Shown: piece after piece, positions 35,459-44,927 of the stretch | Position numbering within the stretch: the stretch's first letter is position 1 | Layout of the letters: every line of letters starts with the position of its first letter | DNA from: Gammaproteobacteria bacterium | GTDB lineage: Bacteria > Pseudomonadota > Gammaproteobacteria > Pseudomonadales > Halieaceae | Direction: 5' to 3' | NCBI GenBank assembly: GCA_030426545.1 | Contig: JAUHYL010000027.1 | Location: 1 to 47,982, forward strand | Length of the DNA stretch: 47,982 nt | Position numbers and translations under genes: made by a program | The notes under the pieces: generated by a model | The model's database searches: none | What the model saw: the letters and a program-made list of their open reading frames with translations, nothing else | What the model was told of the DNA's origin: nothing

Positions 35459-36082
35459 TTGAGCAAGAAAAAAGCCGTTACGGAGCGCCGCTTCAGGGGT
35501 ATCACTATCCCGACCAAGTCCCATCCAGCCATTCGCAGAATTCGCCGTCAGGGCATCGAACCGAGCATCCACGGAGATAAATTCTGGGGCTCCAGTTGCC
35601 TGCTCATCGACTACCTGCATAACAACCCTCCGGAGCATAGCAAGCGTGTGCTGGATGTGGGCTGCGGCTGGGGCCTGGCGGGTATCTGGTGCGCACGGGA
35701 GCTCGGCTCAAAGGTGACCTCGGTCGATGCCGATGCCGATGTATTTCCCTACCTGCAGGCCGCCGCGGACATCAACGGGGTGAGCACCAAGCAGTTGGTC
35801 TCGCGCTTCGAAAAGCTCAACAAGCGCACGCTGGCAAAGTACGACATGCTGATCGCCGCCGATGTCTGCTTCTGGGATGACCTGGTCGACCCCGTTTCCA
35901 ACCTGGTCAACCGCGCGGTCAGCGCCGGCGTGAAACAGATATTGATTGCCGACCCGGAGCGCTCGCCGTTCTTTGATGTTGCCGAGCGCGCCATGAAGCG
36001 GCACTGCGCAGAAATTGTTGAGTGGAAAACGCGCTCGCCGATCAAGTCTGAAGGCGCCATTCTGGTAGTGGAAAACGCCTGA
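35459..36082 (+). CDS. SAM-dependent methyltransferase
   Basis: A 207-residue class I methyltransferase. Motif I is VLDVGCGWGLAGIWCA, motif II VTSVDADADVF and the post-II segment YDMLIAADVCFWDDL; the layout is like the small lysine/protein methyltransferases of the METTL group, but the target is not predictable. The N-terminus is basic (SKKKAVTERRFRG). The start is TTG at 35,459 with AAGGAAG upstream, 10 bp after the DUF3604 stop, so it is in that operon. No reason for the pairing is evident. Confidence 0.82.
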   Translation: MSKKKAVTERRFRGITIPTKSHPAIRRIRRQGIEPSIHGDKFWGSSCLLIDYLHNNPPEHSKRVLDVGCGWGLAGIWCARELGSKVTSVDADADVFPYLQAAADINGVSTKQLVSRFEKLNKRTLAKYDMLIAADVCFWDDLVDPVSNLVNRAVSAGVKQILIADPERSPFFDVAERAMKRHCAEIVEWKTRSPIKSEGAILVVENA

Positions 36083-36235
36083 TCGACAGACGCCCTGTGG
36101 CATTTGACAGCATCTACAGGGCGCAAATTCTCAAAGGCAACGCCACCGCACCGTTGCAGCAGGCGCTCCTGCCCCGCACAGCTACGCGGAGTTGCAACCA
36201 ACACGGCAACCCCGGACGCCTCGATTCAGTGTGCC

Positions 36236-37612
36236 CTAGCGCAAACGGTGGTAACTGCGCTCCAGACCCGACATCGCCTCCGCCTCGCCGTTCAGCCAGC
36301 GTGGCCTGAAGCGCACCGCACGCAGTGCGCGCGCAGCACTGGCCGCAGCGCGCTCTGACCCTTCTGGCGCGGTGATCACCTCGATATTACTGCTGCGGCC
36401 TGTGGCCGAAACATCAAAGCGGAGTCGCAACGCTGACTGCGCCGGCGCGTCGGGCGTGTGATAGCGCCGAAAGACGCCGGTTGCCGGCAGCTCTACCGGC
36501 TCGCCGAAGACTTCGCGCAGCGTGCCGGTTTCACCCGCCGACACCAATAGCTCCCGGGCCAGGCGGTAGTTCCTGGCAGCGTAGGCACGCAACCCGTACC
36601 ACTGGTACCAGTCGCCCAGGGCCAACGCGAGTTGCGCGCGCTGCAGAACACTGGCGCCGCTACCCAGTTCGGCCATGCTCTGCTCCAGCAGGGTTGCACC
36701 CAGATTCATCGCACCGCGGCGCAGGCGCTGCACGCGCAGGGTTATGAATTCCTCGAAGGACGACTGTTGCCTGGCCGCTGCGCCGGAACCGGCTTCAGTC
36801 AACCACTCGTCCTGCTCCTGGGGAGGAAAAAACTCCTGTAGGACATACAGGTTGTTCACCTGGCTGAGTGTGGCGTCTACCAGCCAGCGGGCATGCATTG
36901 CACTTGAATCTTCAACCACCGACGCCTGTGCGCGCGATTGTCGAACCAGTTCCAACAACGACTCGTTCAGCGTCAGCGCGTTGAGCATGCGCTTCTGTGC
37001 GCCCGCCGCCATCCCCTGGCGCAAGGCCTCACGTTGCCAGCGCAGGTAACTGAGTGTGGCGCGCATGCGCAAATCGGACAGCGGAGGTTTGCCGGCACCC
37101 AGCAGGCGAAAATAGTATTCGTAGCGATCATCCAGCGCATCCAGATCGCCCAGCTTTTGATACAGGCCCAGCTCTGCACGCACCAGCGGCACCTGGGCTT
37201 CACTGTTGAGGCCCTGGTTGACGCGCAACAGGTGTAGCGCGCGTCGGTAGAGGCGCAGCGCCTCACTGTGCTCTCCACGCACTTCGTGGTGGCGGGCGAG
37301 ATCAGACAGGGTTTCACTCAGCGACGCGCCATAGGGCCCCTCGACTGACTCCAACGCCTCCAATCGGGCGACATAGTTGGCGTTGCCAGCTGCTGGCATC
37401 GCGGGCGTCTCCGCCAGTACGGGTATTGGGCTGTCCAGCGGCATCTCACCCAGGCGAAGCAAAGTATCGCCGTAGGCATAACCCGGCGAGCCCCCGGGTA
37501 ACGCGGCGGTGGCCGGGACGCAAAACAGCCACAGGGCCGCCGCTGCCGCGGTGCTGCAGGCAGACCAACTATTCAGCTTAGTGTACAAATAACGAACAGT
37601 TGCAGTGGCCAT
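36236..37612 (-). CDS. periplasmic TPR-like protein with TonB-C-like terminal domain
   Basis: A 458-residue hypothetical protein. It starts with a signal peptide (about residues 15-36, STAAAAALWLFCVPATA), followed by helical repeats consistent with TPR (LARHHEVRGEHSEALRLYRRAL, LALGDWYQWYGLRAYAARNYRLA). The last 70 residues (RLRFDVSATGRSSNIEVI, AARALRAVRFRPRWLNG) read like the C-terminal domain of TonB-family proteins. It may act as a periplasmic adaptor. The ATG at 37,612 is preferred; a GTG at 37,678 would add 22 residues before the signal peptide. It is divergent from the wax ester synthase gene. Function unknown. Confidence 0.7.
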   Translation of the reverse strand: MATATVRYLYTKLNSWSACSTAAAAALWLFCVPATAALPGGSPGYAYGDTLLRLGEMPLDSPIPVLAETPAMPAAGNANYVARLEALESVEGPYGASLSETLSDLARHHEVRGEHSEALRLYRRALHLLRVNQGLNSEAQVPLVRAELGLYQKLGDLDALDDRYEYYFRLLGAGKPPLSDLRMRATLSYLRWQREALRQGMAAGAQKRMLNALTLNESLLELVRQSRAQASVVEDSSAMHARWLVDATLSQVNNLYVLQEFFPPQEQDEWLTEAGSGAAARQQSSFEEFITLRVQRLRRGAMNLGATLLEQSMAELGSGASVLQRAQLALALGDWYQWYGLRAYAARNYRLARELLVSAGETGTLREVFGEPVELPATGVFRRYHTPDAPAQSALRLRFDVSATGRSSNIEVITAPEGSERAAASAARALRAVRFRPRWLNGEAEAMSGLERSYHRLR

Positions 37613-37883
37613 GCGGGGCTCTTCAGTGGTATAAACGCGCTCCGGATTTTCAGGGTCAAACCCTCCCCAAAATGCCACGGTAAAGTGCTTGCTGCAAGGC
37701 GTTGCAGCGACGCTTCAAGGGCCGGGTTGCAGGTCAGACCCCGACCGTTCCGGTTTTAAGCGGAACGCTGGCCGCGCTCGGCGATGAATAATTGCACGCG
37801 CTGGGCTATGGTTAAAAGGTATTGGGTTTACTGGACACTTGTCACGCCTTGTACAGGCGCGCACCCCGAGGGGTAAGAGGAAC
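37613..37883. other. divergent intergenic region with inverted repeat
   Basis: 271 bp between the TPR gene and the wax ester synthase gene. It contains an inverted repeat, CGTTCCG at 37,746-37,752 and CGGAACG at 37,761-37,767, with an 8-nt AT-rich centre. It could be an operator; there is no U-tract of terminator type. No clean promoter pair was found. Confidence 0.35.
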
Positions 37884-39698
37884 ATGAAACAGCTTGGCAT
37901 TTTGGATTCTGCATTCATCAACCTGGAGCAGAGCAACACGCCCCAACATGTGGGTGGCATGGGCATCTACGACCCATCGACTGCACCCGGGGGCTTCGTT
38001 CGTTTCAAGGACGTTATCGCCAGCTTCGAGCGGCGGCTGGGCAACATGCCGCTTTTCAGGACGCGTCTGGTTGAAGTGCCCGGCGACTTCGACAGGCCCT
38101 ACTGGGTCAAGGACGCCAACTTCGACGTTGAATTTCATCTGCGCCACATCGCACTTCCCGATCCGGGTGACTGGCGTCAACTGTGTATTCAGGTAGCTCG
38201 CCTGCATTCACGCCCGCTGGATATGTCGCGCCCCCTGTGGGAGGCCTACATTATCGAGGGCCTGGACAATATACCCAACGTCCCCGAGGGCAGCTTCGCG
38301 GTGTACACCAAAATGCACCACGCCCTGGTAGACGGCGCCGGTGGCGCCTCCTTCATGGCCGTACTGCATGACCTGGTGCCCAATCCCGACCAGGGAGAGG
38401 AACCTGCACCCGAACCGCGCCTCGTCGACGTCGCGCCCTCCATGAGCGAACTGCTTACCCGGGCTGCGGTTAACAGTGTGAAAAACACTGCGCAACTGGT
38501 CGCAGGCACCGTAAGAACCTCTGCCGCCATGGGCAAGTACGCCCTTGACGTTGCACGCCACGAGGTGCCCTCACCCGACGTCAATGCGCCAAAAACCATC
38601 CTGAACAAACCGGTAGGCCCACACCGCGTTTTCGACGCGGCAGAATTTCCGCTGGAAGGCTTCAAGGATATCAAGAACGCCGCGGGCGTCACCGTCAACG
38701 ACGTTGCCCTGGGCATCATCGGCGGCGCGCTGCAGCGCTACCTTGAAAGCAAGGGTGAGGCACCGGCGGAAGGCTCACTCGCCGCGGCACTGCCATTGAA
38801 CATGCGCACCCGGCGCGGCGTAACGGATGAAAACAACCAGATTGGCTCCGTGTTTGCATCATTGCACACCGACATCAAAGACCCGATTGAACGCCTGAGG
38901 GCAATCACCGAATCTACCGCTGCAGCAAAGAAAAGCGGCGAGGCCAGCCCCATGGTGGATGCGATGAAGATCGCCGGTGCCTTTTCGCCGGTCGTGGCAA
39001 AGTCCGTCGCCGCCTTCTGGTCGCGCAACGAACTGTCGCGCCATATACCGGTCAACGTCTCCACCTGCATTTCCAACGTGCCGGGCCCCGACTTCCCGCT
39101 GTACTGCGCAGGCGCACGCATGGTCGACTACTACGGCCTGGGCGTGCTGACCCCGGGAATGGGGATATTCCACCTTGTCTTCAGTTATTCAGGAATGGTC
39201 ACTCTCTCGGTGCTTGCCGACCGCGACATCATGCCCGACCCGGAGAACTACCACGATCACCTGGTCGCCGCGTATGAAGAGATGTACGCCGCCGCGCACA
39301 AACTCGCACCGCGCGTTGCCGACAAGGAAGCGGTTGCCGCCAAGGCGAAAATACAGTCGCCCAAGCGCGAACGGTCTGTCGGTGAAAGCAAGCCAAAACT
39401 CAGCGGCGCGAAGCGCAAGCCCGCGCGCAAAATTAAGGGCCGCAAAAAGACAAGCGCTGCGACAAAAGCAAAGGCCGGCGTGAAGGCGAAGAGCAAAACC
39501 AAAACCAAACCAAAAGCAAAGGCAAAGGCAAAGACTGCAACGGCCACCAGGTCACGCGCCGCAACCAAGGCAAAGGCCGGCGCGGCCAAAAAAGCCACAA
39601 CGCGTAAATCCGCCGCGGCGAAAAAATCCGCCACAGCGCGACCCAAGGTAAGCCGTCGGCCTGGCGCCAAGGCCCAGCCCAAACTGAAGTCGGCTTAA
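37884..39698 (+). CDS. wax ester synthase/acyl-CoA:diacylglycerol acyltransferase (WS/DGAT) with Lys/Ala-rich tail
   Basis: A 604-residue bifunctional acyltransferase that makes wax esters or triacylglycerol storage lipid from acyl-CoA. Catalytic motif HHxxxDG is present in KMHHALVDGAGG; other conserved parts are QLGILDSAFINLEQ, PLNMRTRR and a later NVPGPDFPLYCAGAR. The catalytic part ends near residue 480, giving the usual family length. After it comes a tail of about 120 residues made almost only of Lys, Ala, Thr, Arg and Ser (for example AKAKAKTATATRSRAATKAK), like histone H1 or AlgP tails. The ATG at 37,884 follows AAGAGG. A terminator follows the stop. Confidence 0.94.
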   Translation: MKQLGILDSAFINLEQSNTPQHVGGMGIYDPSTAPGGFVRFKDVIASFERRLGNMPLFRTRLVEVPGDFDRPYWVKDANFDVEFHLRHIALPDPGDWRQLCIQVARLHSRPLDMSRPLWEAYIIEGLDNIPNVPEGSFAVYTKMHHALVDGAGGASFMAVLHDLVPNPDQGEEPAPEPRLVDVAPSMSELLTRAAVNSVKNTAQLVAGTVRTSAAMGKYALDVARHEVPSPDVNAPKTILNKPVGPHRVFDAAEFPLEGFKDIKNAAGVTVNDVALGIIGGALQRYLESKGEAPAEGSLAAALPLNMRTRRGVTDENNQIGSVFASLHTDIKDPIERLRAITESTAAAKKSGEASPMVDAMKIAGAFSPVVAKSVAAFWSRNELSRHIPVNVSTCISNVPGPDFPLYCAGARMVDYYGLGVLTPGMGIFHLVFSYSGMVTLSVLADRDIMPDPENYHDHLVAAYEEMYAAAHKLAPRVADKEAVAAKAKIQSPKRERSVGESKPKLSGAKRKPARKIKGRKKTSAATKAKAGVKAKSKTKTKPKAKAKAKTATATRSRAATKAKAGAAKKATTRKSAAAKKSATARPKVSRRPGAKAQPKLKSA

Positions 39699-39712
39699 GC
39701 CTGCAGTGGTAA

Positions 39713-39739
39713 GCGGACACCCCCGGTGTCCGCCTTTTA
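39713..39739 (+). terminator. rho-independent terminator of the wax ester synthase gene
   Basis: GCGGACACC-CCC-GGTGTCCGC, a perfect 9-bp stem with a 3-nt loop, then CTTTTAT, 15 bp after the stop codon. Confidence 0.85.
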
Positions 39740-39912
39740 TACAGTTAACTTTAAAATATGCCTGTATCACATTGTTTCTATTGGGTTTATTGAAAGATCT
39801 CCCAGGAGATACACCGTGAATTTTGGCGACCAATGGGGCACACTGCCCCCTGGTGCAGTCACCTTGTACCGCCGGGCCTGCCGGTCAACTCTGACAAACG
39901 CTGGATCGCCGC

Positions 39913-40740
39913 ATGGGTAAGAACAGTAAGCGCGACATTCCCGTCTTTGCGACCCCGATCATTGAGACCCATTGTCACCTGGACTACCTCGATGCCGGCG
40001 AGTTGGACGCTACACTGGCGCGCTCCAGGGCGGTGGGCGTGCAGCGCATCATTACTATCGCAGTCTCGCCGGGAAATCTGGCCACGGTCCGCAATCTCAC
40101 GGAGTACGCAGACGATATCTGGGGTACCCAGGGCATCCACCCGCACGAAGCAGAGACCTACAACGATGCGGTGGAGCACGCAGTTCGCGAGGGCCTGCGT
40201 GCAGAGCGTATCCTGGCCGTAGGTGAAATCGGTCTGGACTACTACTACGACAACGCCGACCGCGGCGTACAGCGCGCAGTATTTGAACGGCAGCTGCAGC
40301 TTGCCGTCGACACACAGCTACCGGTTGTCATCCACACTCGCTCCGCGGACGAGGACACCCGCAGTATTCTGCAACAGTTCAGCGGCAAGCTGCCGCGCGG
40401 TGGTGTCATCCACAGTTTTACCTCGGGTATGGCGCTCGCCGAGTACTGTCTTGCTGAAGGCTTCATGCTCGGCTTTAACGGCATCACCACCTTCAATCGT
40501 GCAGAGAATGTGCGCGAGGTGGTGCGCGCAACGCCTATCGAGCAACTTTTGCTGGAAACCGATGCACCCTACCTTACCCCCGTCCCCTATCGCGGCAAGA
40601 CAAACGCACCCTTCTATTTGCCGTTTATCGCCGAGCAGGTCGCAGCGCTGAAACAACTGGACGTTGAAGCACTACTCGCCCAGGCTTTCAACAATAGCGA
40701 CAGGCTTTTCTTCGCAGAAAAGGTGCCGTCAACGGCCTGA
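39913..40740 (+). CDS. TatD family metal-dependent nuclease
   Basis: A 275-residue TIM-barrel hydrolase of the TatD family, active as a DNase/3'-5' exonuclease in characterised members. Metal-binding segments: IIETHCHLDYLD (HxH), VGEIGLDYYYD, VIHTRSADEDT, IHSFTSG and LLETDAPYLTPVPYRGK, all in the usual order. It corresponds to the YcfH/YjjV subgroup rather than being tied to Tat export. The ATG at 39,913 is the only in-frame choice near the HxH motif; the SD is weak. It is followed 92 bp later by rapA. Confidence 0.93.
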   Translation: MGKNSKRDIPVFATPIIETHCHLDYLDAGELDATLARSRAVGVQRIITIAVSPGNLATVRNLTEYADDIWGTQGIHPHEAETYNDAVEHAVREGLRAERILAVGEIGLDYYYDNADRGVQRAVFERQLQLAVDTQLPVVIHTRSADEDTRSILQQFSGKLPRGGVIHSFTSGMALAEYCLAEGFMLGFNGITTFNRAENVREVVRATPIEQLLLETDAPYLTPVPYRGKTNAPFYLPFIAEQVAALKQLDVEALLAQAFNNSDRLFFAEKVPSTA

Positions 40741-40832
40741 AACGAGCGTCTGTTCCACGCACCGCGGTACGCCACCACCGCTTTCGGTGCTACACTACGC
40801 GCCCTCAATCAAGGCCGTATTTCCACACGCAA

Positions 40833-43595
40833 ATGGACTACATTATTGGACAGCGCTGGGTAAGCCACGCTGACGCTCAACTCGGCCTCGGTATCGTCGT
40901 CGATATAGACGGCCGCCGTGTCACCCTCGCCTTTCCCGCGGTAGAAGAGGAACGCACCTACGCAACGGACAATGCGCCACTCACCCGGCTGCGGTTCAAA
41001 GCGGGCGATCATGTAGCGACTGTCAACGGCGTCGAGGTACTGGTTTCGGAGGTGCACGAACACGATGGCCTGCTGGTCTACGTGGGCAGAGATCACCACG
41101 ACGAGGAGGTGCAGATATCCGAGCTGGAACTGGATGCCCACGTCCAGCTAACGACGCCGCAGCAGCGGCTGCTCAACGGCCACTTTGATCGCAACAGCGA
41201 GTTCGCCCTGCGTGTTGCTACCTGCAACCATCTCGACCGCCTGCAGCAGTCTGATGTGCGAGGGCTGCTCGGTTCGCGCACCAGCCTCCTGCCACACCAG
41301 GTCTTTATCGCCAGTGAAGTTGCCGGACGTTTCGCACCGCGCGTTTTGCTGGCAGATGAAGTTGGCCTGGGCAAGACCATTGAAGCCGGTATGATCATGC
41401 AGCAGCAGCTGCTGACCGGCCGCGCCTCGCGCATACTCGTGCTGGTACCTCCCACGCTGCTACATCAGTGGCTGGTAGAAATGCTGCGGCGCTTCAGCCT
41501 GCGGTTTGCGTTGTTTGACGAAGAACGACTGCAGAACATCGACGACGACAACCCGTTTGAGGCAGAGCAACTGGTGCTGTGCAGCCTCGATCTTTTTCTC
41601 CAGCGGCCAGACCTGCAGGCACAGGCACTACAGGCCAGCTGGGATCTTGCCGTGGTGGACGAAGCCCATCACCTGCATTGGTCGGAGCAGGAAGCCGGCG
41701 AGGACTACCGCTTCGTGGAACAACTATCAAGCGCCTGTAGCGGCCTGCTGCTGCTAACGGCCACACCCGAGCAAATCGGGGTGTCCAGTCACTTCGCTCG
41801 GCTGCGCCTGCTCGACCCTTCCCGCTTTCACGATCTCGAGCAGTTCACGCAGGAAGAGCAGCACTTCAGACAGTGGAGCGAACTGGTGGACCAACTGGAC
41901 GCCGGGGAAGTGCCGGCTGAACTGCCTGCGGGCCTGGACCCGGCTGATCCACCCGAGCGCCTGATCGAACAGATACTGGATCGACACGGCACCGGCCGTG
42001 TACTGTTCCGCAACACCCGCGCGGCCATCTCGGGCTTTCCTCAACGGGTATTGCATCGTTACGCGTTAGCCGCACCAGAGGAATACGCGAACAGCGATGA
42101 CACCATTGAAAGTCGTCTCTACCCGGAGCAGTGCTGCCCCGACGAAGGCTGGCTCGACTACGACCCGCGGGTGCCCTGGCTGGTTGAGAAACTGAAGGCG
42201 CTGCGGCCGGAGAAAGCGCTGGTAATCTGTGCGAATGCCGACACCGCAGTCGCCCTCGAGCACCACCTGCACCTGCGCGCGGGCATTCGCTCTGCGGCCT
42301 TTTACGAAGGCCTTTCCATTCTGGAGCGCGACCGGGCCGCCGCCTATTTCGCGGATGAAACTGGCGGCGCACAAACGCTGGTCTGCTCCGAAATCGGCAG
42401 TGAAGGGCGCAACTTTCAGTTTGCGCACCACCTGATCCTGTTCGACCTGCCCCTGAACCCGGATTTGCTGGAGCAGCGTATCGGACGGCTGGACCGCATC
42501 GGCCAACAGAACGACGTGCAGATTCACGTACCGTACCTGGCCGATGGCGCACAGGAAACCCTGCTCGACTGGTACGATCGGGGGCTGGACGTTTTCCAGG
42601 ACAGTTGCTCCGCGGGCCACATGATCATGCAGACCTTCCGCGAACGCCTGTTCAGCGAGTTGCAGCAGCGTTCGGCAGAGTTCGACACACTGCTGACGGA
42701 AACGGCCAGCCTTACCGTGGACACCCGGCGCGAGCTACGCGAAGGGCGCGACAGGCTCCTGGAGCGCAATTCCTGCCGGCCGGACGTCGCACAATCACTG
42801 ATCAACGCCATCGTCGCCAGTGAACAAAGCGAAACGCTGGAAAACTATTTCGAGGGGCTTTGCGAGGTGTTCGGCGTCGAGCAGGAATTCCACTCCCAGC
42901 ACAGCCTGATTCTGAAACCCTCTGAACACATGCTGACGGGGCACTTTCCCTACCTGCGCGATGAGGGCACCACTGTGACCTTCAGTCGCGAGCGGGCACT
43001 CGCCCGCGAAGACATGGAATTCCTGACCTGGGAACACCCCATGCTGCAGGAAGCGATGGAGATGGTGGTTGCCACCGAACTGGGCAACGCCGCCATCGGC
43101 ACACTGAAGCTGAACGGCGTGCCCGCGGGCACAATGTTGCTGGAAGTACTGTACACCGTGAACTGCGTGGCGCCACGCGAGTTGGGCCTGGAGCGTTACC
43201 TGTCTGTGAACCCGATTCGCCTGCTGGTGGACGCGCGCGGCAAAAACCTCGCTGAAGTGGTGCCCCATGAGCGTCTGAATGCACTGATCGAAAAAGTCAA
43301 AAAGCCCACTGCCCTGGCCATCATCAAACAGGTGCGCAGTGAAGTGGAAGCAAAAATGGCGCTGGCACAGACGCTGGCGCAGGCGGAACTGGAAGGCATT
43401 CTGACTCGCGCGCAGACCCACATGCGCGACAGGCTGGGCGATGAGTTACAACGCCTGCGTGCACTCAGCGCGCACAATCCCTCCATCCGCGAGGATGAAA
43501 TTGCACACCTGGAGTATCGCATCGAGGAGTGCGCGCTGCACATACAGCACGCAAGCCTGCAGTTGCAGGCTCTGCGGCTGATCATTACCACCTGA
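40833..43595 (+). CDS. rapA: RNA polymerase-associated ATPase RapA
   Basis: A 920-residue Swi2/Snf2-type ATPase that recycles RNA polymerase. N-terminal Tudor-like domains (IIGQRWVSHADAQLGLGIV), then helicase motif I DEVGLGKTIEAGMI, motif II VVDEAHHLHW, motif III LLLLTATPEQIG, and the C-terminal lobe with VCSEIGSEGRNFQFAHHL and EQRIGRLDRIGQ (motif VI). The length is that of E. coli RapA (968) less a short stretch. The start MDYIIGQRW is typical. Convergent with the glycosyltransferase gene, 16 bp apart. Confidence 0.97.
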   Translation: MDYIIGQRWVSHADAQLGLGIVVDIDGRRVTLAFPAVEEERTYATDNAPLTRLRFKAGDHVATVNGVEVLVSEVHEHDGLLVYVGRDHHDEEVQISELELDAHVQLTTPQQRLLNGHFDRNSEFALRVATCNHLDRLQQSDVRGLLGSRTSLLPHQVFIASEVAGRFAPRVLLADEVGLGKTIEAGMIMQQQLLTGRASRILVLVPPTLLHQWLVEMLRRFSLRFALFDEERLQNIDDDNPFEAEQLVLCSLDLFLQRPDLQAQALQASWDLAVVDEAHHLHWSEQEAGEDYRFVEQLSSACSGLLLLTATPEQIGVSSHFARLRLLDPSRFHDLEQFTQEEQHFRQWSELVDQLDAGEVPAELPAGLDPADPPERLIEQILDRHGTGRVLFRNTRAAISGFPQRVLHRYALAAPEEYANSDDTIESRLYPEQCCPDEGWLDYDPRVPWLVEKLKALRPEKALVICANADTAVALEHHLHLRAGIRSAAFYEGLSILERDRAAAYFADETGGAQTLVCSEIGSEGRNFQFAHHLILFDLPLNPDLLEQRIGRLDRIGQQNDVQIHVPYLADGAQETLLDWYDRGLDVFQDSCSAGHMIMQTFRERLFSELQQRSAEFDTLLTETASLTVDTRRELREGRDRLLERNSCRPDVAQSLINAIVASEQSETLENYFEGLCEVFGVEQEFHSQHSLILKPSEHMLTGHFPYLRDEGTTVTFSRERALAREDMEFLTWEHPMLQEAMEMVVATELGNAAIGTLKLNGVPAGTMLLEVLYTVNCVAPRELGLERYLSVNPIRLLVDARGKNLAEVVPHERLNALIEKVKKPTALAIIKQVRSEVEAKMALAQTLAQAELEGILTRAQTHMRDRLGDELQRLRALSAHNPSIREDEIAHLEYRIEECALHIQHASLQLQALRLIITT

Positions 43596-43611
43596 TAGCG
43601 CTGCGACCGGG

Positions 43612-44790
43612 TTAACGAACCGCGTCATAAACAGCGGCGGTTTGGGCGGCGCAGCGCTGCCAGTTAAACTGCGCGGCGCGCGTGAGCCCGCGTTGTGCCC
43701 AGGCTGCCTGTTCCTCCGGTGCCTGCAGCAACGCAGCGAGCGTTGTCGCCAGTTCCTCGCCACTGCCCTCTTCCATCAACAGGCAATCACCCTCAGCAAA
43801 CTCCGCTACCGAAGTGCCGGCCCGACAAATCACCGGCACGCCGCTGGCCATTGCGTCAAGCGCCGGCAGACCGAAGCCCTCGTAAACAGATGGGTAGGCA
43901 AAGAGCGTTGCACCGGCAAACACATCCGGCAGGATGCGCGCATCGACGTAGCCCAGGTGCAACAGGGTGCCGTCGTCCAGGAAGGGCTGCATTTTTTTCT
44001 TCAGCGCATCGTTGCGCCAACCGCTGGAGCCGGTCAGCACCAGAGGATACGCCCGGCGCAGTTCCTGTGGCAGCATGGCCCAGGCCTCGAGCAGCGTGTC
44101 CAGCCCCTTGCGTGGCTCCAGGGTGGCGGAGACCAGCACGTAGCGCTTGTAGTCAAGACGCAGCGATTGCAGCACGGCCGCACATTCGCCCGCATCCCGG
44201 GGCCGGTAACTTTCCTCAACACCGTGGTAGATCGCCGTTACACGCGACGGATCGATATTGAAATTTTCCAGCACTTCCGCGCGAACCAGTTCACTCGGCG
44301 TGATGATATGCGCGCAGCGTGCCACTGAAGCCTCCAGGCGCCGATTCATCGTTGCCACCAGGTCCGGTTTGTGAAATTCGGGATACTTCAGATGCGACAG
44401 ATCGTGCACCGTGATCACGGCGGGCAACGCGCAGGGTTTCAATAGATAGTTCGTCTCGTGATAGACAGCACCGGCGAGTGAGTCAGCGTACTGTCGAAAG
44501 CGCCTGTCCATCACCTTGTCGTACAGCGCTTTGCTACCGGGCACGTAGCCAATGATTGTGCGCAAATTCTGCACCAGCGCCTCGAGCGCGCCCTGCTCAC
44601 GCTTTTCAGCCGTCATATTGTGCCGGGCGGTTTCCACCGCGTCTGCAGCCGCCAACCAATCGGTGCCACTGAAGCAGTGCACGCGGGCGATATCCTCGCT
44701 CTGCAGCAGTTCACGCAGCAGGTGATAGCTGTAGACGCCCACGCCCGTGATCGGGGGGCGCAGTGCCTCTGCATTAAAAACCAGTTCCAC
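43612..44790 (-). CDS. GT4-family glycosyltransferase
   Basis: A retaining GT-B glycosyltransferase of about 392 residues, expected to move a sugar from a nucleotide donor to a polysaccharide or lipid acceptor. N-terminal Rossmann half with VFNAEALRPPITGVGVYSYH and HETNYLLKPCALPAVITVHDLSH; donor-binding half with YVLVSATLEPRKGLDTLLEA and the GT4 signature PSVYEGFGLPALDAMASG (E-x7-E region). Start choice: the frame is open to 44,910, but conserved sequence begins at the GTG at 44,790, which has GAGG 7 nt upstream. The adjacent GTG at 44,793 is equally possible. It stands alone; no polysaccharide genes are near, so the acceptor is unknown. Confidence 0.87.
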   Translation of the reverse strand: MELVFNAEALRPPITGVGVYSYHLLRELLQSEDIARVHCFSGTDWLAAADAVETARHNMTAEKREQGALEALVQNLRTIIGYVPGSKALYDKVMDRRFRQYADSLAGAVYHETNYLLKPCALPAVITVHDLSHLKYPEFHKPDLVATMNRRLEASVARCAHIITPSELVRAEVLENFNIDPSRVTAIYHGVEESYRPRDAGECAAVLQSLRLDYKRYVLVSATLEPRKGLDTLLEAWAMLPQELRRAYPLVLTGSSGWRNDALKKKMQPFLDDGTLLHLGYVDARILPDVFAGATLFAYPSVYEGFGLPALDAMASGVPVICRAGTSVAEFAEGDCLLMEEGSGEELATTLAALLQAPEEQAAWAQRGLTRAAQFNWQRCAAQTAAVYDAVR

Positions 44791-44927
44791 CACCAGCCCT
44801 CGTGTTGTGTTGCCAATATACGCGTGGGTTAGCGCCTGACGCGCTCCCTGCCTGTTGCGGCCATTGGCCATTATGCGTGATTCGCCGGCCCCGTTCCGGC
44901 ATTGAATCACAGTTCACGTTGCAAGAT

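Noticed and set aside
36091-36123. hairpin CGCCCTGT/ACAGGGCG after the methyltransferase gene
   Set aside because: 17-nt loop and no T-run; too weak to call a terminator.
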